A stretch of DNA of 64,000 nucleotides, taken from assembly GCA_037127255.1 (NCBI GenBank), contig JBANSL010000016.1, positions 6,078,501 through 6,142,500 on the forward strand, given 5' to 3'. The DNA is from Persicaria tinctoria (lineage: Eukaryota; Streptophyta; Magnoliopsida; Caryophyllales; Polygonaceae). The notes under the pieces were generated by a model. The model saw nothing but the letters and a program-made list of their open reading frames with translations, searched no databases and was not told the DNA's origin. The stretch's first letter is position 1, and each line of letters starts with the position of its first letter. Of the stretch, positions 41,051-54,560 are shown in pieces. The position numbers were made by a program, and so were the translations under genes.

Positions 41051-43314
41051 GGGTAAACTGCAGAAAACCACCCCTAAAATACACCATATTGCCCAAAACC
41101 ACCCCTTATATACCTATTTATCTAAAACCACCCTTTACATTAAATCCTTTAGCAAATAGCCACCCATTTGAGGTTTTTCTAACAACACCGTTAAATATTT
41201 AGAATCACTCTATATTTTAATAATGAAAATAAGTAGAAAAAAAAAACGAATTGCAAAAATTAAAGTTTAAAATTTTTAAAGAAGAAAAAAGGAAAATGGC
41301 AATTGCCAATTTTTTTTTTCTTATTGTTCGTCTTCTTCATAGAGCATCTGCTTCTCTTTCTAAAAAAAAACCATTTTGTGAAAAGTACGCGTTGGGGATG
41401 CTTCCCCACGCGCCTCCAGCTACGAAGGATTTTATCCTTCTTTGTCAAACCTCTGCTTCCGGTGTCTGATTTGGCTTCACCGGTGGCCTTGTTTATCCTC
41501 TTCTCTTCATCCTAGTCCCCGGTGGATACTCCTTGGCGGCGACGGTTTCAATTCTGACCTCGGAATCGCTGCACCTATCTATATTTTGTCCTAATCCGTG
41601 GATCTGAGTCTTCCTCTTTTGCCTTCTCCAGGGTGGTTGTCGGAGGTGATTCCGGCCTCCCCCTTCAGATCCTCTGCATCATCCCTCCCCAGATCTTCCT
41701 CTTCCTCCCTCTTTGGAGCCCATTTGGTTTCCGATCTGGGTGGATTTGGGTCTGGTCAACTCGGCGTCGCCGTAGTGGATTCCGACCTCCTCCTTGGGGG
41801 CTCGGCAGCATCCTCCGCCCCATCTCACCTCCTCCCTCTTGAGATTTTGGTTTGGATTTGTCACCCTCCTTCTCAATATGCCCCGAGGTGGTCCTTACCG
41901 GTGGCCGCCGGCTTCGGTGTTCCTCCGTCTAGTTCCCTCCCTGTGCCCTGCTTGCTCATGTGCCCTTTCCTTGGGCCCAAAGGACCTTTCTTGGGCCCGA
42001 GGATGTCCAAAACTTGTGTTTCGGACCCAAGGTTTGTCCTTGGGCCCGAAGGCAACCCACAAAAAAAGGGGGGAAAGTTTATAATCCCACCTATATGGGC
42101 CCTATTAAATCCCGAAAGGGTTTCAATAAAATCATGTGATCGAGTCCAACGATGCTTTCTATTGGGTTTGAAGACTAGCGGCTTTTGTGTGGTGTTTCTC
42201 TCCGTTGCCGTCTGCGAGAGGTCGTGGACGTGATCGAAACCTGAAGGCTCGCCATCGCCCGAGCCCATATCTGAGGTTTCCACAAGTTCCCCAGGTGTTC
42301 CTGAGTTGCCTCTACTTTCTGGCGTTGGAGTGGTTTCATTGCATGCTCGTTTATGGTTCGATAGTGCTAGTATTTGCCTTTGTTGCATCTTTGTTTCTCG
42401 GTTTTGTAGGGTTGCTTTACTTTATTTGTATATGTTTGTATGATGGGTTTCCGTCGCCGTTGCTACGGCCTCTCGACCAACCGGACATGTCCGGTACGTC
42501 GAATTTTTACTTAATCAAAAAAAAAAAATATGCTTCTCTTTCTCCTCCCCTAATCCATGAAAATACAAAAACCCTGATTTTTTTTATTTGTGTAAATTGA
42601 TGTGCACTGTAAAAGGTTTTAGCAAATTAAGCCTCATCTAGTTCTAGATCTACAATGGTTTTAGCAAATTGAGCCTCATCTAGATCTAGATCTAGATCTA
42701 TAATAAACCCAAGACTCAAATGCAAAACCCTAACCGAATCGGGTTTTTTTAGCACAATTAGTTTGTGTAAAATTGTGTTTTTTTCGTGTGTTTCAGCATC
42801 CAATTGTGTAATTTGTGTATTCCAACCTCCAATTTTTGGATTTTCAAAGAGGGTGACATAGATCTATCCATGGCTACGAGACTACGATGGAGGAGGCGGA
42901 GCCGTGGAGGGTTGTCATGACTGGTAGGAGACGGTGCCAGTGGCTACGAACGAGAGTCAGGAGATGGTGGTCGACAGTTGCGAATGAGGAGAGACGTTGG
43001 AAGCTGCTGCTGGTGGTGCATGAGGACAGGTGGTGGTTGCAGCTGCTGCCTGTGGTCGACAATTGCTGGGGGTGGCGATCAAGAAGGGTGTGAGGAACAT
43101 CCCAATTTCATTTTAATTTTAGTTTAATTTATTAATAAAAACGAGGGGTAAAATTGTACTTTCATACATTTAACTGAATTTTGGACGGAAAATTAATAAG
43201 GGTGGTCAATTGCTAACGGACCTGATATAAAGGGTGGTTTTCGGTAAATAGGAATATAAGGGGTGGTTTCAGACAATATGATATATTTTAAGGGTGGTTT
43301 CCTGCAGTTTACCC
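41051..43314. mobile_element. Non-autonomous MULE with 9-bp target duplication
   Basis: Terminal inverted repeats of ~120 bp start GGGTAAACTGCAG and repeat ACCACCC blocks (41051-41166; complement 43197-43314). The exact 9-bp duplication TAACTTTTA flanks it (41042-41050 and 43315-43323), the Mutator hallmark. It has no transposase. The interior is GC-richer than its surroundings, with an open frame 42887-43093 and repeated TTAGCAAATT(A/G)AGCCTCATCTAG blocks near 42620-42690, so it may carry captured host sequence. A retroposon is nested inside it. Confidence 0.9.
41362..42530 (+). mobile_element. Short LINE-like retroposon nested in the MULE
   Basis: TGCTTCTCTTTCT occurs at 41349-41361 and again at 42531-42543, a 13-bp duplication around a 1.17-kb insert. 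The insert ends TTTTTACTTAATC plus about 12 A, an end typical of plant L1 3' UTRs. It has a 211-codon open frame at 41598-42233 but no reverse transcriptase, so it must have been mobilised in trans. Confidence 0.8.
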
Positions 43315-43494
43315 TAACTTTTAACCAATTCAAATAATGATCCAAACTTAAATGATCGGAACCGATAGGGACCCGTACCCAAAACGGGCTTGATCCAGAC
43401 TTAATTAGACTTGATAATGACACAGCTTAGAGTTGACTCGAACCAAAATTGACTTAACCAAGTCAAAACAAAATGACTTGATTGCCAACTCTAA

Positions 43495-44805
43495 GCGATC
43501 AAGTGAATTGGCATTAGACTTTTCTCCCTTGACACAATTTTAGAGTTTGAATGTTGAGAATCGAAACGCTTTATAGTTGAGAGGGAAGAAGAAAAAAACT
43601 TCCAACTTCATATAATATCCTTAGTAGATAGGAATTGAGAGTATAAATATAATGTGGATTGTAATTGTGGGATTATCAAAGTAATAAACCCAACACTCTC
43701 TTATCCTACCTCTCTCGTTTTATCTCTCCTATCTTCCTTTTCTTCTTCTAATCCTCTTTCTGATCTCTATCTTTCCCTTTAATCTCACAAAGATCTCATT
43801 TCGGATCGTGCCACAAACATGCTTGAAGTTAAGGAATTGAGGAGAAAAAAGTCCATTAGAAATTATCATTTCGATATCTTAGAGACGCATATAGACGCAC
43901 TCACTAACATGGAGCCACCTCTTCCCTTCCACTTCAACCCTATAGATTCTTTACGCCTTTATAATACCCATTTCAGTAAGTTAGATATTTCAAATTTCTA
44001 AAAAAGTATATTTAAAATATCAATTGTTCCTCAACCAATCAAATTCTAAAATGATAGTAAAATGACCAAAATACCCTTTGTTGATATTTCAAATATATTT
44101 GGAAAAAAGTTGTCATGATATATATTTCAAATTTCTAAAAAAGTTTATTTAGAATATCAATTGTTCCTCAACCACTCAAATTCTAACATGATAGTAAAAT
44201 GACCAAAATACCCTTGTTGATATTTCAAATTTCCAAAAGTTGCCATGAGATATTTTAAACCACAAACACAAAATGGAAGTGAGGTGTGGTGAACAACTCA
44301 AGGTTCCACCATGGAAGCTTATGTTGCTGGTTGATGACTATGCGGATTCCATTTCTCTTCTCAAGTTGCCATGAGCTTAGAGACAGACAACTGTGGTCCT
44401 CTCTTCTTAGTCGATCTTTAAGCTCACCCTCCGGCATCGATCCATCTACTTGCAGATATATATCATATATCTTCCTTCGAACTGATTTCCATGGCGCTCA
44501 ACACGTCCTGCCATTGGGTCCGGCCACTTGCTTCTTCCATTAATGTAGAGCTGTTCGATCGAGCCTGTCCCCTTTGTTCCCCGGCACCAATTACTTGCAA
44601 AACCATACCCACAACTCCAAAATATCTCAAAACTTTGTGGAGTGATACTTATTTTAGGTCATACTATTTCCGATTTTAAATGTAAGATTTTTTTAAAAAT
44701 TTATCAAGTTAAAATAAGTATATATTAAAAACTTGGTGTAGGGTTCAAAATCAATGTTCTTCAGATAATGCCCCTAATTGATAATGTTTTTCGGACAGTG
44801 CATAT
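43495..44805. other. Spacer with a diverged tandem repeat
   Basis: No gene is supported. A 137-bp tandem repeat spans 43988 to about 44245: TTTCAAATTTCTAAAAAAGT starts both copies (43988, 44125), and each contains ATGATAGTAAAATGACCAAA. A 60-codon frame at 43819-44001 has no recognisable motif. Confidence 0.45.
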
Positions 44806-45129
44806 ACTCTACCCCATAATCCCGTCTCACACAAATATTTTGCCCTTAAATTAATATTATTTAAAAAAAATATGTAGTATATATTTAGCTTTTTCGTGAT
44901 TATTATAATATATTTAAAAAAATCTCAAAAAATCAACTTTTAAAATTTTAAAAACCTTTTTGACTCTATTGAATTATTATAATTTTTGTAAATTGATTTT
45001 TTGAGATTTTTTTCAAATATGTTATAATAATCATGTAGAAGCTAAATATGTTATTTTTTATTTTTTTTTAATATTAATTTAAGGGTAAAATATTTTTGTG
45101 GTGCGGGATTTTGGGGTAGAGGATCATAT
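44806..45129. mobile_element. Foldback MITE of ~320 bp
   Basis: The left arm (CTCTACCCCATAATCCCG, CCCTTAAATTAATATT, GATTATTATAA, AAAATCTCAAAAAATCA) is repeated as reverse complement in the right arm, ending CGGGATTTTGGGGTAGAG. The loop lies near 44970-44990. It is non-coding, with a relative at about 31985-32215. Confidence 0.75.
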
Positions 45130-48100
45130 GTATTGTTTTTCGGATGGTGATACTATTTTCAGTCTTATTTAATATATATTTGTAGCATTTTATAGCTTAA
45201 CCATTTTGTTCACAAAAATGGGTAGTTATGTGCAGATTTTGACAAGTAATTGATATGTTATGCAATTTAAAAAATGCGGGGTGTTTTGTGCTGAACTTTT
45301 GTAAATAATGGGTGATTTTGTTTAATGTTAAAAATGAGTATGCTTTGGTGTTGCATTTTTGGCAAAAAAAATAAAAAATATAGATAATAATGTACAATTT
45401 AAAAGTAAAGTGTGATTTTGTGCAATATTGAAAAAATAAAGATTCATCTTTATAGAGCATTGCTCACTACTTGCTCTTAATTCAACTTAGAAATGAGTCA
45501 ATCTTGCATTTGGAATCAAGGTTAAAAATGTATATGCTCATACTTGATTTGTTTAATAAAGCGAAAAAAAAAAAAATTGAGCCAAGTTTATTTCAAGTCG
45601 AGCTCAAATTGCGCTCGAGCTATTCGACTCATAAAGCACCTCATTTAAATTATTTGAGGTAGAGTCGAACAAAGCATTAATTTGAATCAAGCTTAAAAAT
45701 GCATTCAGACTCGACATGTTTAATAAAATGAACGAGTTCGTGAGCTTGAGTCGAGGTCGAGCTACTTATAAGTGGTCTAGTTTTCAAAATTAGGGGTTGT
45801 TTTATGAAGTTTCCCCAAATTTAAAAGATACGGAGTACTTATAAAATACAAAGCGAATAGACATGACAACGATATACAACATGGCGTTGACCTGTGTAAT
45901 TTCGTTCCGTACCGTTCAAAGTGCATCAGGTCAGGAGGGGTTATTTCCTTCCAAGTTCTACCTATCTTCTATGTGTTCATATAGAGATAGGCCAACAAAA
46001 TTCGAGCAAATCTTGTTGTATATCTCTTTCCTGAATTAAAGTTCATCAGTTGAATGATAATCTGAATGGATTTGTTGCTTCAGCGGTTAATCCTGCATTC
46101 AAATTTCTGGTATTTTCTTGGGTTTGAATCTGCTAACTCATGCACAACAGGTGTTCGATGAATTGCCTGCTCTGCCTACTTGAAAAAATCAAGGAGCCTG
46201 ATCATGATGAAGAGCTAAAATTCTGAATCATCTCTTAATTTTCGGGCTTCCTGCATCATATTCTGTAATTCAAAGTCACAAATATCGCAGGATCGTGGAG
46301 GTAAAGGGGTTTGTTTGATGCAATTTGCTGATTGTTGAGCTAATAATGAGCTTATTTGTGCAGATATTTAGCTCACTGCTCCTGCGCCGAAAGAAGTCAA
46401 AATGGGCCAACTATAGCCACTAAAAAAACATAGATCGGACGGATCATTGCAGTGGCAGTGGCAGTGGCATGCCTAAGAAGTGAGAATATCTAAAGATGAA
46501 TTTCTGTCTTCTTCTGCTATGACTTTCAAGATGTATGATTTGTTTCTTGACGATGCCGGTGGTACCGTACATTTCTTGATAGGTTGAATGAGGAATCAGC
46601 AAGGAAAGAACAACTTGAATGAGATCAGTGCCTTGTCCAACTGTCCAGCAACAAGATGTCAAAAAGGAGGGAGGTGTAACCAAGTACAAAAGTTTGGTAC
46701 AATTCCATTATATTTTTCATCTTACTGTTTTTTTTTTTTTTTGGCTGTGTGGAGTATTTTAGAGTTGTAGGTTTGCAGCCATATATTGCCATAAATATAT
46801 GTTGCCAGAGACTCTAGGGTAGTTAAAAAGATATGAGGCTATGTTATTGCTCTTTGCTTTGCTGTTTCCCTCACTTCTCCACTAGGGCAATTTGCCCATT
46901 ATCTGTGCAAGTAGTTCATGAAGACTTAGCTAATCTAGCAAAAAATGAAAGACACCAACTAAGTCAAATTAAGAGTAACGTACGCAATGTCAGGAAATGT
47001 GAGGATAGTAAGTTTCCATGGGACCTAAAATGTATGTTTATCTACATTGATCTAGGAAATGACAAGGATACATATGGGACCTAAAATGTATATTCATCTC
47101 TTTCTTGTTCTTGTAACTAACTTAAAGTATATACTGTTTTCTCGCCAAGATCAATACAATGTCTCTTATGACAAGGGTATTTAGCTCATTTTACTATGGA
47201 CCAAGTACAAGTGAATAAGACATGAATTAGGATAGATGATTTTGACTGATGTATCCCCATGTAAGAGGTTTTATGTCTTTTTGCAATAGGTATTTACACA
47301 ATTTATGATATCTAGTTGACATTTAGCTTGTCATTTATAATGTTTGTTCCCTATATTGTTTTCCCATGGTGGGACCGTCTTCGTTTTCGTGTAACATAGA
47401 AGGGTATGAATCGTATGATTGCAAAGAGGAAAACAGGAATGTTATGTAATCATTAGTTCATCCATGTCAATATCTCTTCCCAAACAAGAAGACAACTGGA
47501 AATAGCTCATAGTTGGTGCCAGTTAATGATCATTCTTCTTTTTATTTCAACCTTCATCACATTCATAAGTTGAGAGTTTCTTGCAAGCTAGTATTTATCC
47601 TGGAAGAGGATAGATCATTTACTTGCAAGGTTTTACCATGTGCAGGTGTTAGTATGTTACGGAACAACACCTTTTTGATGCTTGAAAACAGCTAAAAGCT
47701 ACCTGATTACCCTATCAGATCTGAGTCATCAGTGACCTTGTACATTGGCTGACCTAATTAATTGCTACTCATAGACATAATTGTACGCTATAGATAAATA
47801 TATTGCTCTTTAAGATTCAATTTTTTCAGATAAGATAATAGAAATGGATTAATATTTGTAAGGATAAGCGTCACATGATTTTGGTGCCACTAAATCCAGT
47901 TTTAGGAATCACACCAACAAAAACATGCATAAATTCAGAAATGTGATTTATTTTGTTTTTGTGGGTGGGAGTGGGGTTTTAGAGCATAAATCCCTTTCGG
48001 TTTGCTTTTTATCTTTAGACCACAGAAGAAAATTTTAAGTGATATGTAGCATGAAACCTCTGATCAATTAGAATTAATTAATATCAGTTATAGTCTTTTT

Positions 48101-49544
48101 TGGTTTATTAAGCTGTCATTAGTACTTAATTTTTCTGTTTTCTTTTTTTCTCCCCCTTTGAAATTGTCTTCTTGTGGTCAGAAATGCTCTATTTTGTTGC
48201 ATGCTGTTATCACCCATGAAAGATTGTTTGGTAGGTCATCTCAGAATCTCAGCACTCCTAACCACTATCCCTTTTGGATCCTTGTTACCTTGTACTATCA
48301 TGAATGAAACCAGAAACCATAAACCGGGTTGGTACTACTAGCAAGAGATCAAATGAGCTCTTGGATTTTACTCTTAGGTATCAAGGTAATCAAAATTTGG
48401 AGATTCAACATGATTTGCCAACCTTATTTTTGGCAAGGTTCTAACACTTTTCACTGAACTGCTTGTGTCATTCCAATCTCTCCCTGTCTTTTCGAAAGGG
48501 AAATATACTCCATTCCATGATACTAAGTCACAATGTTTCAAATACACGGTGGATCGATGATCCTCCATATAAGCATCATAGACATGTCCTATACCTGCTA
48601 ATTGAGCAGGCTAGGTGATGCACAACTCTAGCCAAAAAAAAGGGCCTCAAGTTGCATTGCATACTTTTATTATCAGTTAAATTGACATGAAACTGATTTC
48701 AAATGGGCAATGGAGTTGTCTAGTCAGGTGCTTAATGCGTCGTTAGGTAGAATATATAGACAGTACCCAGCCCACCCCTCCCCCAGATTACACCAGGCTC
48801 TCCAGTGATTACAAAAAGATTTCTACTTGGTTGATTATATTAAAAACTAAAAAGGTCCTTTATGGATGGAGCCCTCCACCTTGAGGGCTCCCACTGTCCC
48901 TACGACCCTACCCCAGAGTCTGGGTGGACTGTGGAGGATGTAAATCGCAGGATGTGCCTCAATGAAGAAGGGTTAGTACTCAGGATCAGTTGCTAGTAAA
49001 CTTGTTCTCTAAGTAGGCCTAAAGTTAAGAAGTATCACAATCTACATGTACTATATTCTGTGTGCTTCTTAAAAAACCCTTCTACTTGACTCAGAGTAGC
49101 TCCTAATGAAGAAATATAGCACTTAGTGTATGAGAAATAGACTAGATTCTTTGCTATTCACAAACACATATAGTAGTGGAATACAGGCAACACTTTGATC
49201 TTTATAGTAAATAAACAAATCTTACTGTCAGTCGAGAATGAAAAAGTTAGGAGAAAGGGTCAATTTGCTATGAATCTAGTGATTTTTTGTGTGTGTGTAT
49301 GTATGTGCAATGTACTAAGAAAATGGAAAAAAAAATATCCACCTGGAAATTTTATTCTTCCTTTGGTGGGTGATCTTCCTGTCCACATAGCTTAATTAAT
49401 TTGAAAAAATAATATGTTTATAGATCCAAAGTAAAATGTCATCCACCTTGTTGTGAAGAAAAAGCTGAGTGTCAGTCATCACTCAGCAATATCACTGTTA
49501 TAAGAAAAATCTTCCTTTGTAAATTTGTAATGTTTCATTGCTCC
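45130..49544. other. Long spacer without a recognisable gene
   Basis: Several short frames exist but none shows a family motif. The stretch 45940-46700 is less A+T-rich and contains a (GTGGCA)n run at ~46449-46470; it could be part of a non-coding transcript, but I see no proof. At 48800-48975 a GC-richer block (CCTCCACCTTGAGGGC ... GGGTGGACTGTGGAGGATG) looks like a dispersed repeat. Confidence 0.35.
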
Positions 49545-49552
49545 TATAAAAG
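49545..49552 (+). promoter_or_regulatory. TATA box of the ALMT gene
   Basis: TATAAAAG, 150 bp upstream of the ALMT start codon, in otherwise A/T-moderate promoter sequence. Confidence 0.7.
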
Positions 49553-49701
49553 AGGAAGACACCCACCACACTACAGCACACAACATTATACTACTATTCT
49601 ATTGCAAAACTTTTCCTTCAATATAAATTGAACCTTCCGTGTGGAGATTCCTCTGAAGTCATACTCCACACCGAAGCATCAGCGAGAAACTCATTCGAAA
49701 G

Positions 49702-51622
49702 ATGGATATGGTGGATTCATCTTTGGAAAAGAAAGGCGGGTTCTTGACTCGTGTGTGGGAATGCCTTAGGAAGAAGGTTGTTGGAGTGGCCAAAGCTGTG
49801 AAGAAGAATGGGCAAGATGATCCTAGGAGAGTTGTGCACTCTCTTAAAATGGCACTTGCTCTCACATTGGTGTCCTCATTCTATTATGTTAGGCCTCTCT
49901 ATGATGGAATAGGTGTTTCGGGCATGTGGGCCATCATAACTGTTGTTGTCGTGTTCGAGTTCACTGTTGGTAAGGAAACTAGTCATGTTTCGAAGAAGTA
50001 TCGTTTCTCTACTTAAAACGCGTTAAAAAAGACTTCTTAAGTATGTTTCTTAATGTTTTTGTTCTTATGTCAAATAGGTGCAACTATAAGCAAATGTCTA
50101 AACAGAGGATTCGCTACACTGATAGCCGGTTCTCTTGGGGTTGGAGTTAAACATTTTGCAAGCCTCTTTGGGGACGAAGGAGAGCCGATTGTTCTAGGGA
50201 TATCCGTGTTCCTTCTAGGTAAAATGGCTTCAAAGAAACTATATTTTGCTTTCTTGACTTACAAATGTTCTTACAGACGACCTATGTCAGATTGTTACAA
50301 CATGTTTTCCACTTGATTTGCAGCTGCAACAGCCACATTCACGCGGTTAATACCAAGAGTCAAGGCAAGATATGACTATGGGATGCTCATATTCATATTG
50401 ACATTCAGCATGGTGGTAGTTTCAGGCTATAGGGTCCACGAGATAGTACAAATGGCGAGTCAAAGAATAATGACAGTCGTAATGGGAGGTGCAATTTGCC
50501 TGATAGTTTGCACCTGTGTCCGCCCTGTTTGGGCGGGTCAAGATCTTCACAATCTCGTGACTAAGAATATTGAAAAGCTCGCGACATTCTTAGAAGGTAA
50601 ATATAGTATACATATTATGATCATTGTACACTCCTTTGCCACTTGAAAACATTGCTGAAACCGATTTGCGAACAGGGTTTGAACAGGAATACTTCAAAGT
50701 CCTTGCCAACGAAATAGACGATATTGTTCCCAAGGAGGGCAAGGCGTCCTTTTTGACGAGTCATAAGAGCATCCTCACCTCTAAAGCTACTGAAGATAGC
50801 TTGGTAAGTGGAGATATTGAAACTGGCTTTCTTGGTTGTAGTTATATACATCATCTGTTGTATCTAAGTTGGTGTTGCTTGTAAAATTTCAGGCTAACTT
50901 AATGAGATGGGAACCATATTGCCATGGTCGGTTCATGCTACGCCATCCATGGAAGCAATACCGAAAGATTGCCTCCCTTGCAAGGGAATGTGCTTACCAA
51001 TTAGAAGCTCTTAGTGCCTGTGTCGATTCTGAGATGAAGGTATGATATCCAAGAACAAAAAAGGAACTATACATACTGATGAATGATGATCACTTTCATG
51101 TATTCTTATATGGGCTTCGAAAACCTTGCACAGATTGCGGTGGAATTTCGAAGAAAGATTCAAGATTCATGCACAAAGATGACCCAAGAATCAAGCAAGG
51201 CACTGAGGGAGCTCTCTTCATCACTCAAAACATGGACACACCCGAGAAAAGAAGCCGATACCCATGTTGAGAACTCAAAGCAAGCGGTAAAGGAAGTCGA
51301 AAGCATACTGAATTCAGCATCTCTGTCATTCCAAGATGAGCAAGACCAGCTCCTGGCAATAGTGTCCGATGCAACAGTTGTATCGTTACTGATCTCCGTG
51401 GTTGATTGTGTTGGCAAGTTGGAAGAGGCGGTCCACGAGCTTGCGAAGATGGCCTGCTTCGAGGCAGTTGAGCCCACTGTTTCACCGGCGACGAAGCCAA
51501 CGTTGGCTCAGCTGCTTCATCGAGGGATCGTGAATCCGGTCTTCGATGAAGAGACAGCTGGTGGTGGTGGTGGTGAGCATCAGTTTGCCATTGAAATGCA
51601 GCATCCAGTAAGGAACATGTAA
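49702..51622 (+). CDS. ALMT: Aluminium-activated malate transporter family protein
   Basis: Six exons: 49702-49969, 50078-50218, 50324-50596, 50676-50803, 50893-51039 and 51134-51622, all in phase, giving 481 residues. ALMT proteins are anion (mainly malate) channels of the plasma membrane or tonoplast, involved in guard-cell and root physiology. The N-terminal half has the family's membrane segments and signatures: [67 protein letters not shown] and [14 protein letters not shown]. The cytoplasmic half contains the conserved WEPYCHGRF motif and RHPWKQY, then a long helical tail. No lesion was found. The subgroup, and so the membrane and true substrate, cannot be decided from sequence alone. 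Confidence 0.95.
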
Positions 51623-52206
51623 TAGTGTATCTTGCTAGCTAGCTTCTTCCTTTTGACAACTTTTATTTGGTTGAATCAATGAAGAGGGCGAACAATTAAG
51701 TAATGAACCCTAACTCATAGTTAGGGATGGGGGTAAATTCAATTGCCTGCAGTGTGAAATCCCACATCTTCTCCTTGTGATTCATTCAGGTTGTTCTTGA
51801 TGATTTTGACTGATGTCAATTCAATTACTTTCCATCCTTCAACACTATTAATGTGATTAAAGTGGTGATAAATGTTGATGGGGTGGGCACAAATTCCGAT
51901 CCCGTCACTATCTAGGCGGGATTTGGGACTTAACCTGTCAAAAATATGCGAAACAGGACGGGGGATTCAAATTCTCCCCACAATACAATTTCCAAACTCT
52001 TCTGGCCCTAATAATGCTTAATCACACAATCTGATAAATTGTTGACTAATCCGATAAATTGATCGATCTCATATTTTATATAATAAATTTAGAAATTTCA
52101 AGATTTCAAGCTGCAACCTTAAAGATTCACTCACACTTGAGTAGACACTGAACCAGAAATTAAAATTTAAATAGGCTGCTCAATAGGCTAAATTTTCAAT
52201 AGTCCC
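51623..52206. other. ALMT 3' flank
   Basis: 3' UTR and spacer. I see no gene or repeat of note. Confidence 0.4.
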
Positions 52207-52215
52207 GTCATTTTT

Positions 52216-54552
52216 ATTTTTTTTATTAGGAAAAAATTCGGGGGATAAAGACTATACCCGAAGGCATCCTTTCGGATGAGGTCAAGAAGATCAGGATCAT
52301 TCTGAATATTAGTACCTCAGACAGAGTGGCAAATATGTGCAACCTTATCAGCCACTCTATTACCTAATCGGGGTACATGGAAGAAAGAAACACTTTCCAT
52401 ATTTGTTAGCAAAGTTGTAATATCTGACAAAATAAGTTCTATTTCCCATGGACATTTTGTTTTTCTGTTGAGATGGTTGATAATTATACTCGAGTCTCCC
52501 TCTATTTGAAGTTTGGTAATTCGTAGATTTATTGCGTTCTATACCCCAAGTTTTAAGGCAAGCGCTTCTGCTTTTAGAGGACTTTGTTTACCCAGTTTTT
52601 TGTATCCTATGTTAATAGCCCGACCTTCCCAGTCGCGAATAATAGTACCAGCAGTGCTAGTCATGTTGGAGAGGGAGGAACCGTCGAAGTTTAATTTTAG
52701 ATTACCTGTGGGTGGCTTACGCCAGCTAATATTTATGCAGTTCGTTTTCCGTCGGCTTTCATGCCCGGTTCGTGGCTGCGAGACAGAGTCAGCCCCGATA
52801 CCGTCCTCAAAATTAGAGGATTTACTCCAATTTAGCTCGTGAGTTTTGATGATATGGAGCGTGGTGTCCCAACTGGGAATAGGAACTGACCTGAAGATAA
52901 GCTGATTTCGGGAATACCATACAGTCCACCAACAGAAGGCAAGCTTAGCCTTGGATATATTGTTAATGGTGTCTCCAATGAAGGCCATAATTGGTTTGAT
53001 ATCTCTAGATTGCCGAAGCATTCCCACAATAGTTGAGCTGATGTCATTTGGGAATCTGAGAAGAGAGGCCGTGTATTGGCATTGCAAAAGAAGATGGGCA
53101 TCATCTTCCACCGCACAGTTACACAAACAACATGTGGTGGGCACTGAAACGCTTCGATGAGCTAATCTGTATGCAGTGGGAAGGCCATCTTGAGATATTT
53201 TCCATAAAAAATTCTTTACCTTTGGTGGAATGTCCAGGTTCCAAATCCAGAAATTAGGATCAGGACACTGAGAAGTCTGACCTGAAATCAGTTTATAAGA
53301 ACTCAAGGTGGAGAACCAACCCTCCTTATCCGGCCACCAGTAAAAACGGTCTTCAAATGGAGCAGAAGGTAAAGGAATATCCAAGATTTCGTTGACAATA
53401 TTTGGGGGTAGCACCTGACGGAGCTTCTCCGACCACCATCTTCCGGCCATAATATATTCACTAACGGTCTCATCCAAGTTACCAGTTGGATGGCAGCCAC
53501 CCCTAGCATTTAGCGAGAGGCAAGAGACCCAGTTATCCGTCCAAAATTTTAACGATTTGCCATTTCCTATGGACCAGATCAGCCCGGTTTTGAAAGAGTC
53601 AATAAGGGTTGTTAGTTTGGCCCATTGCCAAGATGAATCACCCTTTTTCCTATATTCTAGAAAGTTCGAAGATCGGAGATACTTGTGTCTAATAATGGAG
53701 ACCCATGCATTTAATGGTTCAGCGAGAATTTTCCATAAAAGTTTCATTTGGAGGGCTTCATTCATATCTTTTGATTTCCGAATTCCAAGTCCACCGACCC
53801 TTTTTGGTCTACAAATCCTATCCCAACTGATAAGAGGGCGGTGTTGAAGGTCCTTATTCCAGAAAAAAGTTATGTTCACTTGATCTAATTCCTTATGTAT
53901 CGAGGCAGGTAATAGAAAGTTTTGCATAGTGTGAAGGGGTTTGGAAGCTAAATTTGTGTTTATTAGGATAGCGCGACCATGATGTGAAAGTGCATTAGCA
54001 CGCCATTTACTCAATTGATCTTTGGATCTACATATGATGTCCTCAAATGTGGTTTTGCTTACCCTACCATTGATGATGGGGGCAACCTAAATATTTCTCC
54101 AGAGATGAGACATTAGGAATATTTAGACAGTTGTTGAGCTCATAAATTTTTGAGTCAGTAATTTCTTTTGTTGTTTGAAAACTAGATTTATGATAATTAA
54201 CCTTCTGGCCAGAAACTTTACAATATGATTCAATTATTTTCCTAACTTTGTGACCTGCCTCGGTGCTTCCCTTAGAGAAGATGATAATATCATACGCGAT
54301 GGAGAGGAACGGAATACGAGGACCCCCTCGACCAAACTTGAAACCTATTTGACCTTTTCCGGAGTTTGATTCTGCCGCAAGACTTCGCGCAAGAATCTCA
54401 GCACCGAGAATAAAGAGAAAGGGGGAAAGAGGATCACCCTGACGGAGGCCCCGTGTGGGATAGAACATTTTCGTTGGACCATTGTTTACCAGTATCGAGA
54501 AAGAAACAGTCAATACACACTCCATCACCCAGACCCAAGAGATGAAAGACAT
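52216..54552 (-). pseudogene. Decayed, 5'-truncated L1 LINE
   Basis: On the minus strand this reads from the middle of reverse transcriptase to RNase H. From 54552: TRGLRQGDPLSPFLFILGAE, then FLSIAYDIIIFSKG where the catalytic FADD is degraded to AYDI. A frameshift at about 54064-54030 precedes RANALSHHGRAILINT, the zf-RVT CCLCNCAVEDDAHLLLQC and RNase H LNFDGSSL. A TAG at 52539 interrupts RNase H, which then continues as IEGDSSIIINHL and RLGNRVADKVAHI. The 3' end is a T-rich run (plus strand) at about 52211-52231. GTCATTTT occurs at both borders (52207 and 54553), possibly a short target duplication. It is inactive. Confidence 0.9.
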
Positions 54553-54560
54553 GTCATTTT

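Larger units (their letters stand above)
40899..43494. mobile_element. Degenerate hAT-like MITE split by a MULE
   Basis: Left end AGAGCTGGCCCA (about 40900) and right end TTGCCAACTCT (to about 43494) resemble the hAT terminus TAGAGNTGGCAA. The segments outside the MULE (to 41050 and from 43315) share the ACCCG/GACCC-rich character of the hAT MITE at 6119-6630. No 8-bp duplication matches, so the limits are tentative. Confidence 0.5.

Noticed and set aside
45940..46700. Possible host gene or non-coding RNA in the less A+T-rich stretch
   Set aside because: No frame longer than about 80 codons carries a motif, and no convincing splice or promoter structure was found.
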